Origin: Bacteroidetes bacterium UBA2475
GTDB taxonomy: Bacteria > Bacteroidota > Bacteroidia > B-17B0 > Aurantibacillaceae
NCBI GenBank assembly: GCA_002342065.1
Contig: DDPF01000004.1
Span: 1-64,000, forward strand
Length of the DNA stretch: 64,000 nucleotides
Reading direction: 5' to 3'
Both the position numbers and the translations under genes were made by a program. The notes below the pieces were generated by a model. It had not been told where the DNA came from, did not search any database, and was given only the letters and a program-made list of their open reading frames with translations. Below, piece after piece: positions 27,370 to 36,387 of the stretch. The first letter of the stretch is position 1. Every line of letters starts with the position of its first letter.

Positions 27370-28239
27370 CTAAAAATAAAGGTCGCTTGTTTTTAAACGA
27401 AGGAAGCGTAGAACCGCAAGCATGGCGCTAAAGGCTGAAATAATAACACCCACCAGCACAATTCCCGAAAATAAAATAAGCAGTAAATTCTCGTCCTGCA
27501 ATTGTAAAAGATCGGGAATGAATCGTGTACTTATTGCCAACAAACCTACCAATAATATACTGGCAATTATACCGGCAATTATACCCTGGCGAACACCTTT
27601 AAAAATAAAAGGTTTACTAATAAAAGAACGTGTTGCGCCAACCAAATACATTGTTCTAATTAAAAAACGTTGCGAATAAATAGAGAGGCGAATCGTGTTA
27701 TTTATAAGCGCAATGGCCACCACCAAGAGTGCTCCACTAAAAATTAAAATAAAAAAAGCAATAGCTTTTGTATTCTTATTTAAATTATTTATCATGTCTT
27801 TTTGATAAACAACTTCTTTAATATAATTTTTTTGCAACAAACTTTTTTCAATGATCAGTAACGTGTCAGTATTCGCGTAATTCGCGTTTAGCTTAACTTC
27901 CATTGAGTTTAACAAAGGATTACTTCCTAAAAAAGAAACAAAATCTTCACCCAGATCGGCCTTCAATTTTTCCGCGGCTTGTTCTTTATTGATCAGGTTA
28001 ACGCTTTTAGCGTATTTAGAATTGCTTATCTCTTGCAACAAACCATCTGTTTGCGCAGAGCTGGCCGTATCCTTTAAATAAATTTGAAAACCAACATTTT
28101 CTTTAAAATGTTTTGATAGTTTATTGGCATTAATTACTAGCAGGCCCAAAGCCCCTAACATAAACAGTACAAGCGACAAGCTAATGATCACTGTTATTCC
28201 GGAAGTACGTAATCGCTTTTTTGTTAGGTTATCGCTCAC
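27370..28239 (-). CDS. ftsX: Cell division protein FtsX-like permease
   Basis: The 289-residue protein has the FtsX layout: a cytoplasmic N terminus, TM1 at about 13-35, an extracellular domain (36-165) with the family-type FQIYLKD start and AEKLKADLGEDFVSFLGSNPL, then three C-terminal helices from a FtsX permease domain (LINNTIRLSIYSQRFLIRTMYLVGA-like motif). With the ATPase FtsE, not in this window, it links the divisome to peptidoglycan hydrolase activation. Its neighbours uppP and DUF3098 are the usual Bacteroidota context for ftsX, which strengthens the call. It lies 90 bp downstream of uppP, so it may be in the same operon. Confidence 0.9.
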   Translation of the reverse strand: MSDNLTKKRLRTSGITVIISLSLVLFMLGALGLLVINANKLSKHFKENVGFQIYLKDTASSAQTDGLLQEISNSKYAKSVNLINKEQAAEKLKADLGEDFVSFLGSNPLLNSMEVKLNANYANTDTLLIIEKSLLQKNYIKEVVYQKDMINNLNKNTKAIAFFILIFSGALLVVAIALINNTIRLSIYSQRFLIRTMYLVGATRSFISKPFIFKGVRQGIIAGIIASILLVGLLAISTRFIPDLLQLQDENLLLILFSGIVLVGVIISAFSAMLAVLRFLRLKTSDLYF

Positions 28240-28329
28240 TTTAAATAATTTATAAGCGAATTTATTTTTTTATTCGATGCTTAAATTCAAATACAAAAAG
28301 ATTAATTAACAAGACGGTGTTTGTTAAGA

Positions 28330-29121
28330 TCAGGCAGTAAGCTGAAGACCGGTATACAAAGCGTAAACCAAAAATAAAACACCAAGAATTATCCTATAAA
28401 TACCAAAGTGTTTAAAGCCATATTTATTTAAAAAGGCAACAAAACCTTTAACAGCAAAAATAGCTACAATAAAAGCTATTACAGCGCCAAACAATAGTAG
28501 TTTAATGTCTTCTGAATGGATATTATCTTTTTCTTTTAAAAGATCGTAACCCGATGCTGCAAACATGGTTGGTATAGCTAAAAGAAAAGAAAATTCAGCG
28601 GCTTGTTTTCTGTCAAAACCCGAAAATACGCCGCCAAAAATTGTTGCAGCTGCACGGGAAACACCTGGCACCATTGATAAACACTGTATCAACCCGATTT
28701 TTAATGCGTTACCATAACTAATATCTTCTACATTTTTATATTCACTCTTTTTCCTTTCGCTCCATTTATCCAATAGTATCAAAACCACACCGCCAATTAT
28801 TAGCGAGATGCTTACAGTGATTGGATTGAACAAATAATGTTTAATGGTTTTGTAAGCTAAAAGACCAATAATTCCGGTTGGTAAAAAAGCAACTAAGAGC
28901 TTTAAATAAATATTTATTCCTACAAAAAAACGTTTAATATAAATGGCCAGCACCGCTAAAATGGCACCAAGTTGAATTACTATCTCAAATGTTTTAGCAA
29001 AGTTTGCGTTCTCAATTTTCATTAACGAATCGGCAAGGATCATGTGCCCGGTTGAAGAAACTGGTAAAAACTCGGTTAATCCTTCAATAATTGCAATAAT
29101 AAAAGCTTGTAAGTACGACAT
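28330..29121 (-). CDS. uppP: Undecaprenyl-diphosphatase
   Basis: UppP (BacA) dephosphorylates undecaprenyl diphosphate to regenerate the lipid carrier for peptidoglycan and surface glycans, and its overproduction gives bacitracin resistance. The 263-residue protein has the family motif GLTEFLPVSSTGH at residues 14-26, containing Glu17, Ser23 and His26, and the second motif VPGVSRAAATI with the conserved Arg. Eight helices fill the rest. It starts 5 bp after the preceding gene's stop and is part of the DUF3098 operon. It would serve the WecA-like transferase at 35186, which uses the same carrier. Confidence 0.95.
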   Translation of the reverse strand: MSYLQAFIIAIIEGLTEFLPVSSTGHMILADSLMKIENANFAKTFEIVIQLGAILAVLAIYIKRFFVGINIYLKLLVAFLPTGIIGLLAYKTIKHYLFNPITVSISLIIGGVVLILLDKWSERKKSEYKNVEDISYGNALKIGLIQCLSMVPGVSRAAATIFGGVFSGFDRKQAAEFSFLLAIPTMFAASGYDLLKEKDNIHSEDIKLLLFGAVIAFIVAIFAVKGFVAFLNKYGFKHFGIYRIILGVLFLVYALYTGLQLTA

Positions 29122-29126
29122 ACAAT

Positions 29127-29537
29127 TTACTTAACTAACGAAACGTGATCAACAAAATAATCGGTATCTCCCTGCCAAAAAAAATTTTTAATTACCTGTC
29201 TGTATTTAAGCACCACTTTACGTCCCTGGTATATTTCCAGCGAATCGTAGATTTGCTTTTTTGTAGTTGAGAATTTAAAAATAGTTAATGGCATTATGGT
29301 TCCTTCGCCCTGGTTAACGCCGCCAATATTTAACTCCCCTTCATAGGTCTTAAAAATAAATCCTTTGCGCGAAACTTTTGTCAATATGCCCGATCGCGTT
29401 CCATCGCTATAAGACATGCCACAAATAAAATAATAAATAAGCCCGATAAGAATTAGAAATAACAATGTAATAAATGCAAATTTTTTAAACCTGCTGTTCT
29501 TTTTTGGAGGTAATGATGTGGCTTGCCCTTCGCTCAT
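29127..29537 (-). CDS. Conserved single-TM envelope protein of unknown function
   Basis: The 136-residue protein has a Lys-rich cytoplasmic N terminus (PPKKNSRFKKFA), one transmembrane helix at about 20-42, and an extracytoplasmic part with the pattern SYSDGTRSGILTKVSRKGFIFKTYEGEL. Small proteins with a similar YSEGxRxGxLxKxSxKG core are widespread in Bacteroidota and are often misnamed 6-phosphogluconate dehydrogenase; there is no dinucleotide fold here. The real role is unknown. Its start codon overlaps the DUF3098 stop by one base and uppP follows within 5 bp, so it should be co-translated with these envelope genes. Confidence 0.82.
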   Translation of the reverse strand: MSEGQATSLPPKKNSRFKKFAFITLLFLILIGLIYYFICGMSYSDGTRSGILTKVSRKGFIFKTYEGELNIGGVNQGEGTIMPLTIFKFSTTKKQIYDSLEIYQGRKVVLKYRQVIKNFFWQGDTDYFVDHVSLVK

Positions 29538-29773
29538 TAGTTGGCAGCTTCAGCTTCTTGTTTTGGTCTCCACATAATGGCAACAACAATAGTAACAAAA
29601 CCAATTAAACAACAAATGGGCGCTAAAGTAATACGCTGAAAATCGAAAATTGCAGGGTTAAAAATATTCGGATCCTCACTTCCACCACCTATCATTAGTA
29701 AATAACCAAGTGCAATAAATATTATTCCTACCAATAAAATATAGTAGTTCTTTTTTGTGAAAGTGGTTTTCAT
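29537..29773 (-). CDS. DUF3098 two-helix membrane protein
   Basis: This 78-residue protein has two transmembrane helices (about 10-29 and 49-68) separated by a short loop (GGGSEDPNIFNPAIFDFQRITLAP), the recognisable DUF3098 pattern. The family is restricted largely to Bacteroidota and usually sits beside ftsX and uppP, as here. Function is unknown; a division or lipid-carrier role is inferred only from context. It is the first gene of a minus-strand operon with an exact TATATTTG -7 box upstream and is divergent from gmd. Confidence 0.88.
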   Translation of the reverse strand: MKTTFTKKNYYILLVGIIFIALGYLLMIGGGSEDPNIFNPAIFDFQRITLAPICCLIGFVTIVVAIMWRPKQEAEAAN

Positions 29774-29809
29774 GTATTTCTATTTACGTGTTTATAGTTG
29801 AATAAAGGT

Positions 29810-29817
29810 CAAATATA
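29810..29817 (-). promoter_or_regulatory. Bacteroidota -7 box (TATATTTG) for the DUF3098-uppP operon
   Basis: An exact TAnnTTTG match 36 nt before the ATG at 29773 in the divergent region shared with gmd. Confidence 0.45.
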
Positions 29818-29897
29818 CTTAAAAAAAGCCTTATCATTTGCCGTTTTTGGGTGATTTTTATACGTTAATTTTTTGTAATATTGTTACTTTAAACATT

Positions 29898-30986
29898 ATG
29901 GCAAAAGTAGCACTTATTACAGGCGTAACCGGGCAAGATGGCGCGTATCTTTCAGAATTGCTTTTAAGCAAGGGATATGAAGTGCATGGCGTTAAGCGCC
30001 GCAGCTCTCTATTTAATACAGATAGGATCGACCATTTATACCAGGATCAGCACGAAAAACACGTTAATTTTAAATTACATTATGGTGATCTTACCGATAG
30101 TACAAATCTTATAAGAATTGTTCAGGAAGTAAAGCCTGATGAGATATACAATTTGGCAGCCATGTCGCACGTAAAAGTGAGTTTTGATACACCGGAATAT
30201 ACTGCAAACGCCGATGGAATTGGTACTCTTCGTATTTTAGAAGCTATCCGTATCTTAGGTTTAGAAAAGAAAACACGTTTTTACCAGGCCTCTACTTCCG
30301 AGTTATATGGTTTAGTTCAAGAGATCCCACAAAAAGAAACAACACCGTTTTATCCGCGCAGCCCTTATGGCGTTGCAAAATTATATGCCTTCTGGATCAC
30401 AAAAAATTATCGCGAAGCTTATGGCATGTTTGCCTGTAATGGTATTTTATTTAATCACGAAAGCCCATTACGCGGCGAAACATTTGTTACCCGTAAAATT
30501 ACCCGTGGTGTTGCAAAAATAAGTTTAGGCCTACAGGAAAAATTATTCATGGGCAATATTGATTCTGAAAGGGATTGGGGTCATGCTAAAGATTATGTAG
30601 AAGGCATGTGGCGCATGTTGCAACAGAGCGAGCCGGAAGACTTTGTATTAGCAACCGGAATTAAAATTACAGTAAGAGACTTTATTAATATGGCATTTGC
30701 AGAAGTAGGAATTAAATTAAAGTGGGAAGGCAAAGCTGAAAATGAAAAAGGAATTAATGCCGCAACAGGAAAAACAGTTGTGGAGATAGATCCAAAATAT
30801 TACCGCCCGGCAGAAGTTGAACTTTTGGTTGGTGATGCAACAAAAGCAAAAACCAAAATGGGTTGGACACCAACTTACACCGTTGCTGAACTTTGCAAAG
30901 AAATGGTTTTAGCAGATGTAGAATTATTTAAACGCGATAAATATTTGCTTGAGGGTGGTCACAAGATCCTGAATTATAAAGAATAG
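29898..30986 (+). CDS. gmd: GDP-mannose 4,6-dehydratase
   Basis: Gmd converts GDP-mannose to GDP-4-keto-6-deoxymannose, the first step to GDP-L-fucose. Started at 29898 (MAKVALITG) the protein is 362 residues; the upstream ATG at 29838 would add 20 residues before the nucleotide-binding loop and is rejected. The NADP-binding motif is TGVTGQDGAYLSELL. The catalytic set is STSELYG and YPRSPYGVAKLYAFW (Tyr-x-x-x-Lys), and HESPLRGETFVTRKI is the substrate-binding region. It heads a tight plus-strand operon with an unknown gene and the partner enzyme fcl, so the cell can place L-fucose in a surface glycan. Confidence 0.96.
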   Translation: MAKVALITGVTGQDGAYLSELLLSKGYEVHGVKRRSSLFNTDRIDHLYQDQHEKHVNFKLHYGDLTDSTNLIRIVQEVKPDEIYNLAAMSHVKVSFDTPEYTANADGIGTLRILEAIRILGLEKKTRFYQASTSELYGLVQEIPQKETTPFYPRSPYGVAKLYAFWITKNYREAYGMFACNGILFNHESPLRGETFVTRKITRGVAKISLGLQEKLFMGNIDSERDWGHAKDYVEGMWRMLQQSEPEDFVLATGIKITVRDFINMAFAEVGIKLKWEGKAENEKGINAATGKTVVEIDPKYYRPAEVELLVGDATKAKTKMGWTPTYTVAELCKEMVLADVELFKRDKYLLEGGHKILNYKE

Positions 30987-30989
30987 TTT

Positions 30990-32633
30990 ATGCAAAAACT
31001 CTTATCAACCTATGCACATATTGTATTTTTTACAATAGTAAGTTTAAGCGCTATAAGAGTGTCTTCGCAAAGCGAGATCATTTTTCCAACAGATAGTATT
31101 GGTTCTAAAACCCCTCTTTATCTTTTAAATGTTACAGATAAAGGCAATGGCGTAATAGAAGCAAAATATATTACCTATTTAGGCTGTATCATTAAAGCGG
31201 GCGACGAAAAATTAGCAACCGGCGAAGTAGTTGGCAGCGATAACAAGATCATAAAATATGCTAACAAATTAATGTTGCTCATTATTCAACAATTTAATAA
31301 TAAAGGCGAGCGTGTTAGTGAAACAAAAATTATTCGCATTGCCTTACGATCTCTTAAACCTGATGTTCAATATATTATTAAACCAAAATTAGATTCCGAC
31401 TTAAGTATTCTTGGTTCTGACATGAAAGTGAGTTACGGACAAAATAATTATGAAACTATACCAGAACTTAATGATGAAGAAAAAACCCAGATAAAAGATA
31501 TTTACACTTCGCTTAGTAAAAAAGGCGCATTAAAAACTTTTTATGTAGAAAATGCTAAAGTTGTTAAACCTGAAGCAGAAGAATTACCGCCTAGCGCTAT
31601 AGAACTTAAACCAATAAAATTTAGCAAGAACGAAAAATTAGTTAAGTCGAAAGAGATTGATGAGAACGAAGGTTACTATTTTTCGCTTACAAAAAAGAAC
31701 GACCCAACTAAAGGAAAATTATTTAAGATCTATAATCGCAAAGACACAGCTTCAGATCCCATTCTAATTGATTCGTTATTTTTTGCGGAAGAAACCAATG
31801 CCGAGTTGGAAGAAATAGAATATGTTCATGGGCTTTCTAAAAATAAACCTTCAGGTCTTTTACTTTTATTCAGAAACTCTTCCAAAATAAATAAAGGTTA
31901 TGAATTAGCTTATGTAGGTTTTGATCATAAAGTAAAAAGATCATTCATAAAAAAAGAAGACAATAAGTTGAAGAATTTTGTTTTAAAAACACTTTATAAA
32001 GATTCGAATGATGTGGTGATCATAAATTTTAAAACGAGTTCATTAACCAATGGCGAATACCAGATCCATATTCTTGGCGATTCGCTTTACCAGACCTCAT
32101 CGGTAGACGCAGTTGATACAGCGATTATCAGAAACTTTTCGGCCGATGCATTGTCGTGGAAAAATGAAGATGGCTATAACTCTAAAATAATCTTTAATAA
32201 AAAAATAAATTCGAATATTATACTTCTCGAGCAAACAGATCTTTTAGAGACCTCGTCAGGCATGGGTTCTTCCAGCGGATACATTCCAAATAATTTTAAC
32301 CGCGGTTATTGCCATACCAATATGTATTTTATTAAAGAAAATAAGATCGTAAAAAAATATAATCTCTACACCGATTATTTTAAATCAAAACCCTGCGACT
32401 ATAAAACTGTTTACGAAGAGAATGGAGAACATGTTTTGTTTTTAGACATGCCAAACAAAGTAATGATTAAATTTAATGAGACCGAAATGCTTTCATTTAA
32501 AACGATCGAAACAAAAGGTCAACGCATTTTTAAATTACCTGTAACTAAAAAATATTATTTTGATTACCAGGGAGAAAAATATTATTATTATAACGATACA
32601 GAAAAAAATAAGATCTTATTGAAAAAAATATAA
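30990..32633 (+). CDS. Secreted protein of unknown function between gmd and fcl
   Basis: The 547-residue protein starts with a signal-like segment (about 1-27, ending RVSSQS). The mature part is Lys/Glu/Asn-rich and appears mostly beta with repeated SxxxYxxYxxK-type strands. A ~75-residue segment (about 160-235) contains ELPPSAIELKPIKFSKNEKL. Only one or two cysteine pairs are present (for example GYCHTNMYF). I do not recognise a family, and no catalytic motif is visible. It starts 3 bp after the gmd stop, and its own stop overlaps the fcl start by one base, so it is translated with both GDP-fucose enzymes. A role in export, anchoring or sensing of the fucosylated glycan is possible but inferred only from position. 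Confidence 0.8.
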   Translation: MQKLLSTYAHIVFFTIVSLSAIRVSSQSEIIFPTDSIGSKTPLYLLNVTDKGNGVIEAKYITYLGCIIKAGDEKLATGEVVGSDNKIIKYANKLMLLIIQQFNNKGERVSETKIIRIALRSLKPDVQYIIKPKLDSDLSILGSDMKVSYGQNNYETIPELNDEEKTQIKDIYTSLSKKGALKTFYVENAKVVKPEAEELPPSAIELKPIKFSKNEKLVKSKEIDENEGYYFSLTKKNDPTKGKLFKIYNRKDTASDPILIDSLFFAEETNAELEEIEYVHGLSKNKPSGLLLLFRNSSKINKGYELAYVGFDHKVKRSFIKKEDNKLKNFVLKTLYKDSNDVVIINFKTSSLTNGEYQIHILGDSLYQTSSVDAVDTAIIRNFSADALSWKNEDGYNSKIIFNKKINSNIILLEQTDLLETSSGMGSSSGYIPNNFNRGYCHTNMYFIKENKIVKKYNLYTDYFKSKPCDYKTVYEENGEHVLFLDMPNKVMIKFNETEMLSFKTIETKGQRIFKLPVTKKYYFDYQGEKYYYYNDTEKNKILLKKI

Positions 32634-33574
32634 TGCAAGCAACTTCTAAAATATACATTGCCGGTCATCGTGGCATGGTGGGTTCGGCCATCTTAAGAAA
32701 TTTACAACAAAAAGGTTATACAAATTTTATTTTAAAAACTTCTCCGGAACTTGATCTTCGCGACCAAGTAAAAGTAGCCACCTTCTTTGAAAAAGAAAAA
32801 CCTGAATATGTTTTTTTAGCCGCTGCAAAAGTAGGTGGCATAAATGCAAACAATATTTATCGTGCCGATTTTTTGTATGATAATTTAATGATCCAAAACA
32901 ATATCATTCATTCTTCTTTTATAAATAAAGTAACTAAACTTTTGTTTCTAGGTTCGTCCTGCATCTACCCCAAACTAGCGCCTCAGCCGTTAAAAGAAGA
33001 ATATTTATTAAGCGGCTTTTTAGAAGATACTAATGAGCCTTATGCCATTGCAAAAATTACAGGGATAAAATTATGTGAAAGTTATCGTCGCCAATACAAC
33101 TGTAATTTTATTTCGGTGATGCCTACAAATTTATACGGCCCCAACGATAATTATAATTTAAATAATTCTCATGTTTTGCCCGCTTTGATCCGCAAGTTTC
33201 ATGAAGCTAAACAAAGTAATGTACCTTTTGTAGAAATGTGGGGAACCGGAATGCCCATGCGCGAATTTTTGCATGCCGATGATATGGCAGATGCCTGCGT
33301 TTATTTAATGAAAAATTATAATGACGTACAACATGTTAATATTGGAACAGGTGTTGATCTTTCTATAAAAGATCTCGCTCTCATGATCCAAAAAATTGTT
33401 GGTTATACCGGCGAAATAAAACATGATCTTAATAAACCCGATGGTACACCAAGAAAATTAATGGACGTAAGTTTTCTTCACAGCCTTGGTTGGAAACATA
33501 AAATAGAATTAGAAGAAGGAATAAAATTAGTTTACGAAGACTTTAAGAAAAAAGAAAATGTAAAGGTGTGGTGA
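32633..33574 (+). CDS. fcl: GDP-L-fucose synthase
   Basis: Fcl (WcaG) is an epimerase-reductase that turns GDP-4-keto-6-deoxymannose into GDP-L-fucose with NADPH. The 313-residue length is normal. Visible motifs are IAGHRGMVGSAILR at the N terminus (Rossmann Gly-rich loop), FLGSSCIYPKLAPQPLKEEY with the Ser-Ser-Cys substrate residues, PYAIAKITGIKLCESYRRQY with the catalytic Tyr-x-x-x-Lys, and NLYGPNDNYN. Its ATG overlaps the previous stop (TAATG). Together with gmd it completes the GDP-fucose branch. Confidence 0.96.
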   Translation: MQATSKIYIAGHRGMVGSAILRNLQQKGYTNFILKTSPELDLRDQVKVATFFEKEKPEYVFLAAAKVGGINANNIYRADFLYDNLMIQNNIIHSSFINKVTKLLFLGSSCIYPKLAPQPLKEEYLLSGFLEDTNEPYAIAKITGIKLCESYRRQYNCNFISVMPTNLYGPNDNYNLNNSHVLPALIRKFHEAKQSNVPFVEMWGTGMPMREFLHADDMADACVYLMKNYNDVQHVNIGTGVDLSIKDLALMIQKIVGYTGEIKHDLNKPDGTPRKLMDVSFLHSLGWKHKIELEEGIKLVYEDFKKKENVKVW

Positions 33575-33589
33575 TTCTTAGAAGAGCCA

Positions 33590-33624
33590 AGACACAAGAC
33601 ACAAGACAAAAGAGACACAAGACA
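33590..33624 (+). repeat. Short tandem GACACAA-type repeats at the start of the RemB/Wzi-like gene
   Basis: The gap between fcl and the next ATG holds three near copies of AGACACAAG plus AAGACAAAAG. They run directly into the start codon, so they occupy the ribosome-binding region. A roughly complementary T/C/G-rich stretch follows inside the gene's first 25 codons (33652-33683). Confidence 0.6.
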
Positions 33625-33625
33625 A

Positions 33626-35185
33626 ATGCCAAACCTCTCATACAGATCATATCATGTCTTAATGCTTGCTGTCTTGATTCTTGCATCCTTTAATGGCCGA
33701 TCTCAGTTCTACAACATGCCAAACGATTATCATTTTTCTTTACTTACCGAGAGATCATTAGCCGCAAAAGATTCAACAATACATTCAGGAATAAAACCAT
33801 ACATTCATTTTTTTAATACAAAATATGTTCACCTCGCCGATACACATCGTATTTTTAAATATATAACTGATGATCCTGCACTAGACGCCATGTTCTTTAA
33901 ACATGTTATTCGTGTTGAACCACCAAAAGAAAATTTTAAATTGCGACTTGATCCAATTTTAAATTTTGAAGAAGGGCGTGATTTTAGCGATACGCTTAAT
34001 AGCCGTTTAAACACCAATACACGTGGTCTTATTGGCAGTGGGTATATTGGCGACAAATTTTATTTTGAGACCATGTTTGCCGAGAATCAATCTTTTTTTC
34101 CAGTCTATCTTTCAAGGTATGTAAGTTCAACTCAAATAGTGCCGGGACAAGGGCGCTGGAAAACATTTAAAACAACAGGTTATGACTATGCTTTTTCATC
34201 CGGTTTTATTTCTGTACAACCATTAAAAAATTTAAACATACAAGTTGGGCATGGTAAACAAAAGATTGGCAATGGTTACCGCTCTTTGTTGTTAAGTGAT
34301 AATGGATTTAATTATCCATACGCACGTATTACGCAGCAGTGGTTTAAAGGCCGTGTAAATTACACTAACATTTATTCTGTTTTAATGAACCTTGATCAAG
34401 CAGCAGCAATAATTACTCCCAACGCCGAAAGACTCTACCAGAAAAAAGCTGCGTCTTTTCAATACTTAAGTGTAAACCTTACAAAATCAATTAACTTTGG
34501 TTTCTTCCAGGGAATGGTGTGGCATGCTGGCGATGATCGTAATAAGCAGGATATTAGCTGGCAATATATTAACCCGGTAATTTATTCTAACCTGCCCCAG
34601 TACCGGTTAAACAATAAAAACAATATTTTAATTGGCGGCGATATTAAAATTAAAATTACCAATAAAATAAATATATATGGTCAGGTAATGGCCGATGATC
34701 TAAGCAACACTAAACAATACGGTAATGGTGTTGGTTACCAGGTTGGTTTAAATTACTTTAATGCTTTTGGAGTAAAAAATTTATTTTTACAGGCCGAGTT
34801 TAATAATGTGAATGAAAACAGTTATATTAGTCCGCTTGGCACAACAACAAATCAATCTTATTCTCATTACAACCAAAACATTGCTTTTACACCAGGCTGG
34901 GGTCAGGAAATAGTAATAATTGGCGATTACAAATGGAAACGTTTTTTTGTGAACTTAAAGCACAATTACCAGTATCTGCTTAAAAGTGGAGAATACTATT
35001 ATACCAATGATATTCTAAACTTACGAATAGGTTATTTAGTTAATCCAGCTTATAATTTTAATGTAAATTTAGGAATGACCTATAGAGGGCAAAATTTTAA
35101 TAACTTTACAAATCTAAACAACCAAACTAATTATATATATTTAGGCATTAGAACCAGTATATATAATTTATATTACGATTTTTAA
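33626..35185 (+). CDS. RemB/Wzi-like outer-membrane beta-barrel protein
   Basis: The 519-residue protein has an N-terminal signal (hydrophobic VLMLAVLILASF then NGRSQ) and a body of alternating amphipathic strands typical of outer-membrane barrels, ending in aromatic IYLGIRTSIYNLYYDF. The repeating pattern, LKNLNIQVGHGKQKIGNGYRS, the FKGRVNYTNIYS strand and the QDISWQYINPVIY strand resemble the capsule-assembly Wzi family and the gliding protein RemB of Flavobacterium. It follows fcl and is immediately joined to a WecA-like gene (TAA directly followed by ATG), supporting a role in attaching or moving a surface polysaccharide. The exact start is uncertain because the first 10 codons precede the hydrophobic core and may derive from a repeat. 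Confidence 0.78.
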   Translation: MPNLSYRSYHVLMLAVLILASFNGRSQFYNMPNDYHFSLLTERSLAAKDSTIHSGIKPYIHFFNTKYVHLADTHRIFKYITDDPALDAMFFKHVIRVEPPKENFKLRLDPILNFEEGRDFSDTLNSRLNTNTRGLIGSGYIGDKFYFETMFAENQSFFPVYLSRYVSSTQIVPGQGRWKTFKTTGYDYAFSSGFISVQPLKNLNIQVGHGKQKIGNGYRSLLLSDNGFNYPYARITQQWFKGRVNYTNIYSVLMNLDQAAAIITPNAERLYQKKAASFQYLSVNLTKSINFGFFQGMVWHAGDDRNKQDISWQYINPVIYSNLPQYRLNNKNNILIGGDIKIKITNKINIYGQVMADDLSNTKQYGNGVGYQVGLNYFNAFGVKNLFLQAEFNNVNENSYISPLGTTTNQSYSHYNQNIAFTPGWGQEIVIIGDYKWKRFFVNLKHNYQYLLKSGEYYYTNDILNLRIGYLVNPAYNFNVNLGMTYRGQNFNNFTNLNNQTNYIYLGIRTSIYNLYYDF

Positions 35186-36277
35186 ATGGCAGTACTGATA
35201 CTCGTTTTTTTAACAGCATTTATTGTTGTGCTTTATTCAACTCCGGCGCTTATTAAGGTAGCTGTGTTAAAGCGCTTGATAGATGTTCCGACAGAAGACC
35301 GTAAGATCCATAAAGGCTCGGTGCCAACCATTGGCGGTATTATAATTTATGCCGGAACTCTATTTGCTTATTCATTATGGTACAACATTGATGAAATGGA
35401 ACATTACCAGGCTATTTTTGAGTCGGTAAAAGAATTTAAATTAATAGTTGCAACTAGTCTTATCTTATTTTTTGTTGGCGTTAAAGATGATATTATTGGC
35501 ACCGCACCGGTAAAAAAATTATTTGCCCATATAGTTGTAGCCTTAATTTTAGTTCTAATGGGCGATATCCGCATCACAGGGCTTCACGGTATTTTTGGTG
35601 TTTACGATATTCCATACTGGGGTAGTGTTTTTATTTCCATTTTTACTTATGTTGTTGTGGTTAACTCTATTAATTTAATTGATGGTGTTGATGGCTTAGC
35701 CGCCGGTATTGGCCTTATTACCAGCACCAGTTTTGGCATTTGGTTCATTTACGCTAATGATTTTCCTTATGCTGCTTTATCATTTGCGTTAGCAGGTTCT
35801 TTAATGGGCTTTTTGATCTTTAATTTTTCGCCTGCTAAAATTTTTATGGGCGATTCTGGTTCACTCGTTATTGGTGTATTTGTTTGTATCCTTGCTATTA
35901 AAATGATCGAGTTCCCAATTCAAAAACTAGATCATTTTTGGGTTAATGTAAGTAAACCTGTTTTTGCTATTGCTGCTTTAATTTATCCTTTATTAGATAC
36001 ATTACGCGTGTTCATTACAAGAGCTCTAAAAGGTCAATCGCCATTTAATGCCGACAGGACTCACTTACATCATAAACTTATTGATTGTGGTTATAGTCAT
36101 GTGAAAACAGTTGTTATCATTTATTCATTTAGCATTATTACAATTGGCGCTTCGTTACTAACCTACTTTTTTAATCAACCTACTTTTGGTTTAATAACAG
36201 TGGTAAGTACAAGTTTGGTGTTTTTAATTTTTGTTATTACTCTAAACAACAAGGCGGTTAAAAAAAATAACGAATAA
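35186..36277 (+). CDS. WecA/MraY-family undecaprenyl-phosphate sugar-1-phosphate transferase
   Basis: The 363-residue polytopic membrane enzyme begins surface-glycan synthesis by transferring a sugar-1-phosphate (often GlcNAc-1-P) from a UDP-sugar to undecaprenyl phosphate. Family motifs: PTIGGIIIY near the N terminus, KDDIIGTAPVKKLFAH (the conserved Asp-Asp), NSINLIDGVDGLAAGIG, FMGDSGSLVIG and the HLHHKL loop. About eleven helices are predicted. It directly follows the RemB/Wzi-like stop with no gap, making it the last gene of the gmd operon. The sugar is not certain from sequence; UppP from the divergent operon would regenerate its lipid carrier. Confidence 0.92.
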   Translation: MAVLILVFLTAFIVVLYSTPALIKVAVLKRLIDVPTEDRKIHKGSVPTIGGIIIYAGTLFAYSLWYNIDEMEHYQAIFESVKEFKLIVATSLILFFVGVKDDIIGTAPVKKLFAHIVVALILVLMGDIRITGLHGIFGVYDIPYWGSVFISIFTYVVVVNSINLIDGVDGLAAGIGLITSTSFGIWFIYANDFPYAALSFALAGSLMGFLIFNFSPAKIFMGDSGSLVIGVFVCILAIKMIEFPIQKLDHFWVNVSKPVFAIAALIYPLLDTLRVFITRALKGQSPFNADRTHLHHKLIDCGYSHVKTVVIIYSFSIITIGASLLTYFFNQPTFGLITVVSTSLVFLIFVITLNNKAVKKNNE

Positions 36278-36387
36278 AACTCCTTTATTTTCCACACAAA
36301 ACCCTAAAATTTGCCGCTAGTGTAAGTTTTGGTTTTTTAAGTCTTTTACCGCAATAATTTATTTAATTTTATGTTTTAATCCCACAC

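Noticed and set aside
29127..29537. The name 6-phosphogluconate dehydrogenase, often given to such proteins
   Set aside because: The protein is 136 residues with one membrane helix and no nucleotide-binding fold.
29838..29897. A longer start for gmd at 29838
   Set aside because: It adds 20 residues before the Rossmann loop, overlaps the promoter region and is not typical of the family.
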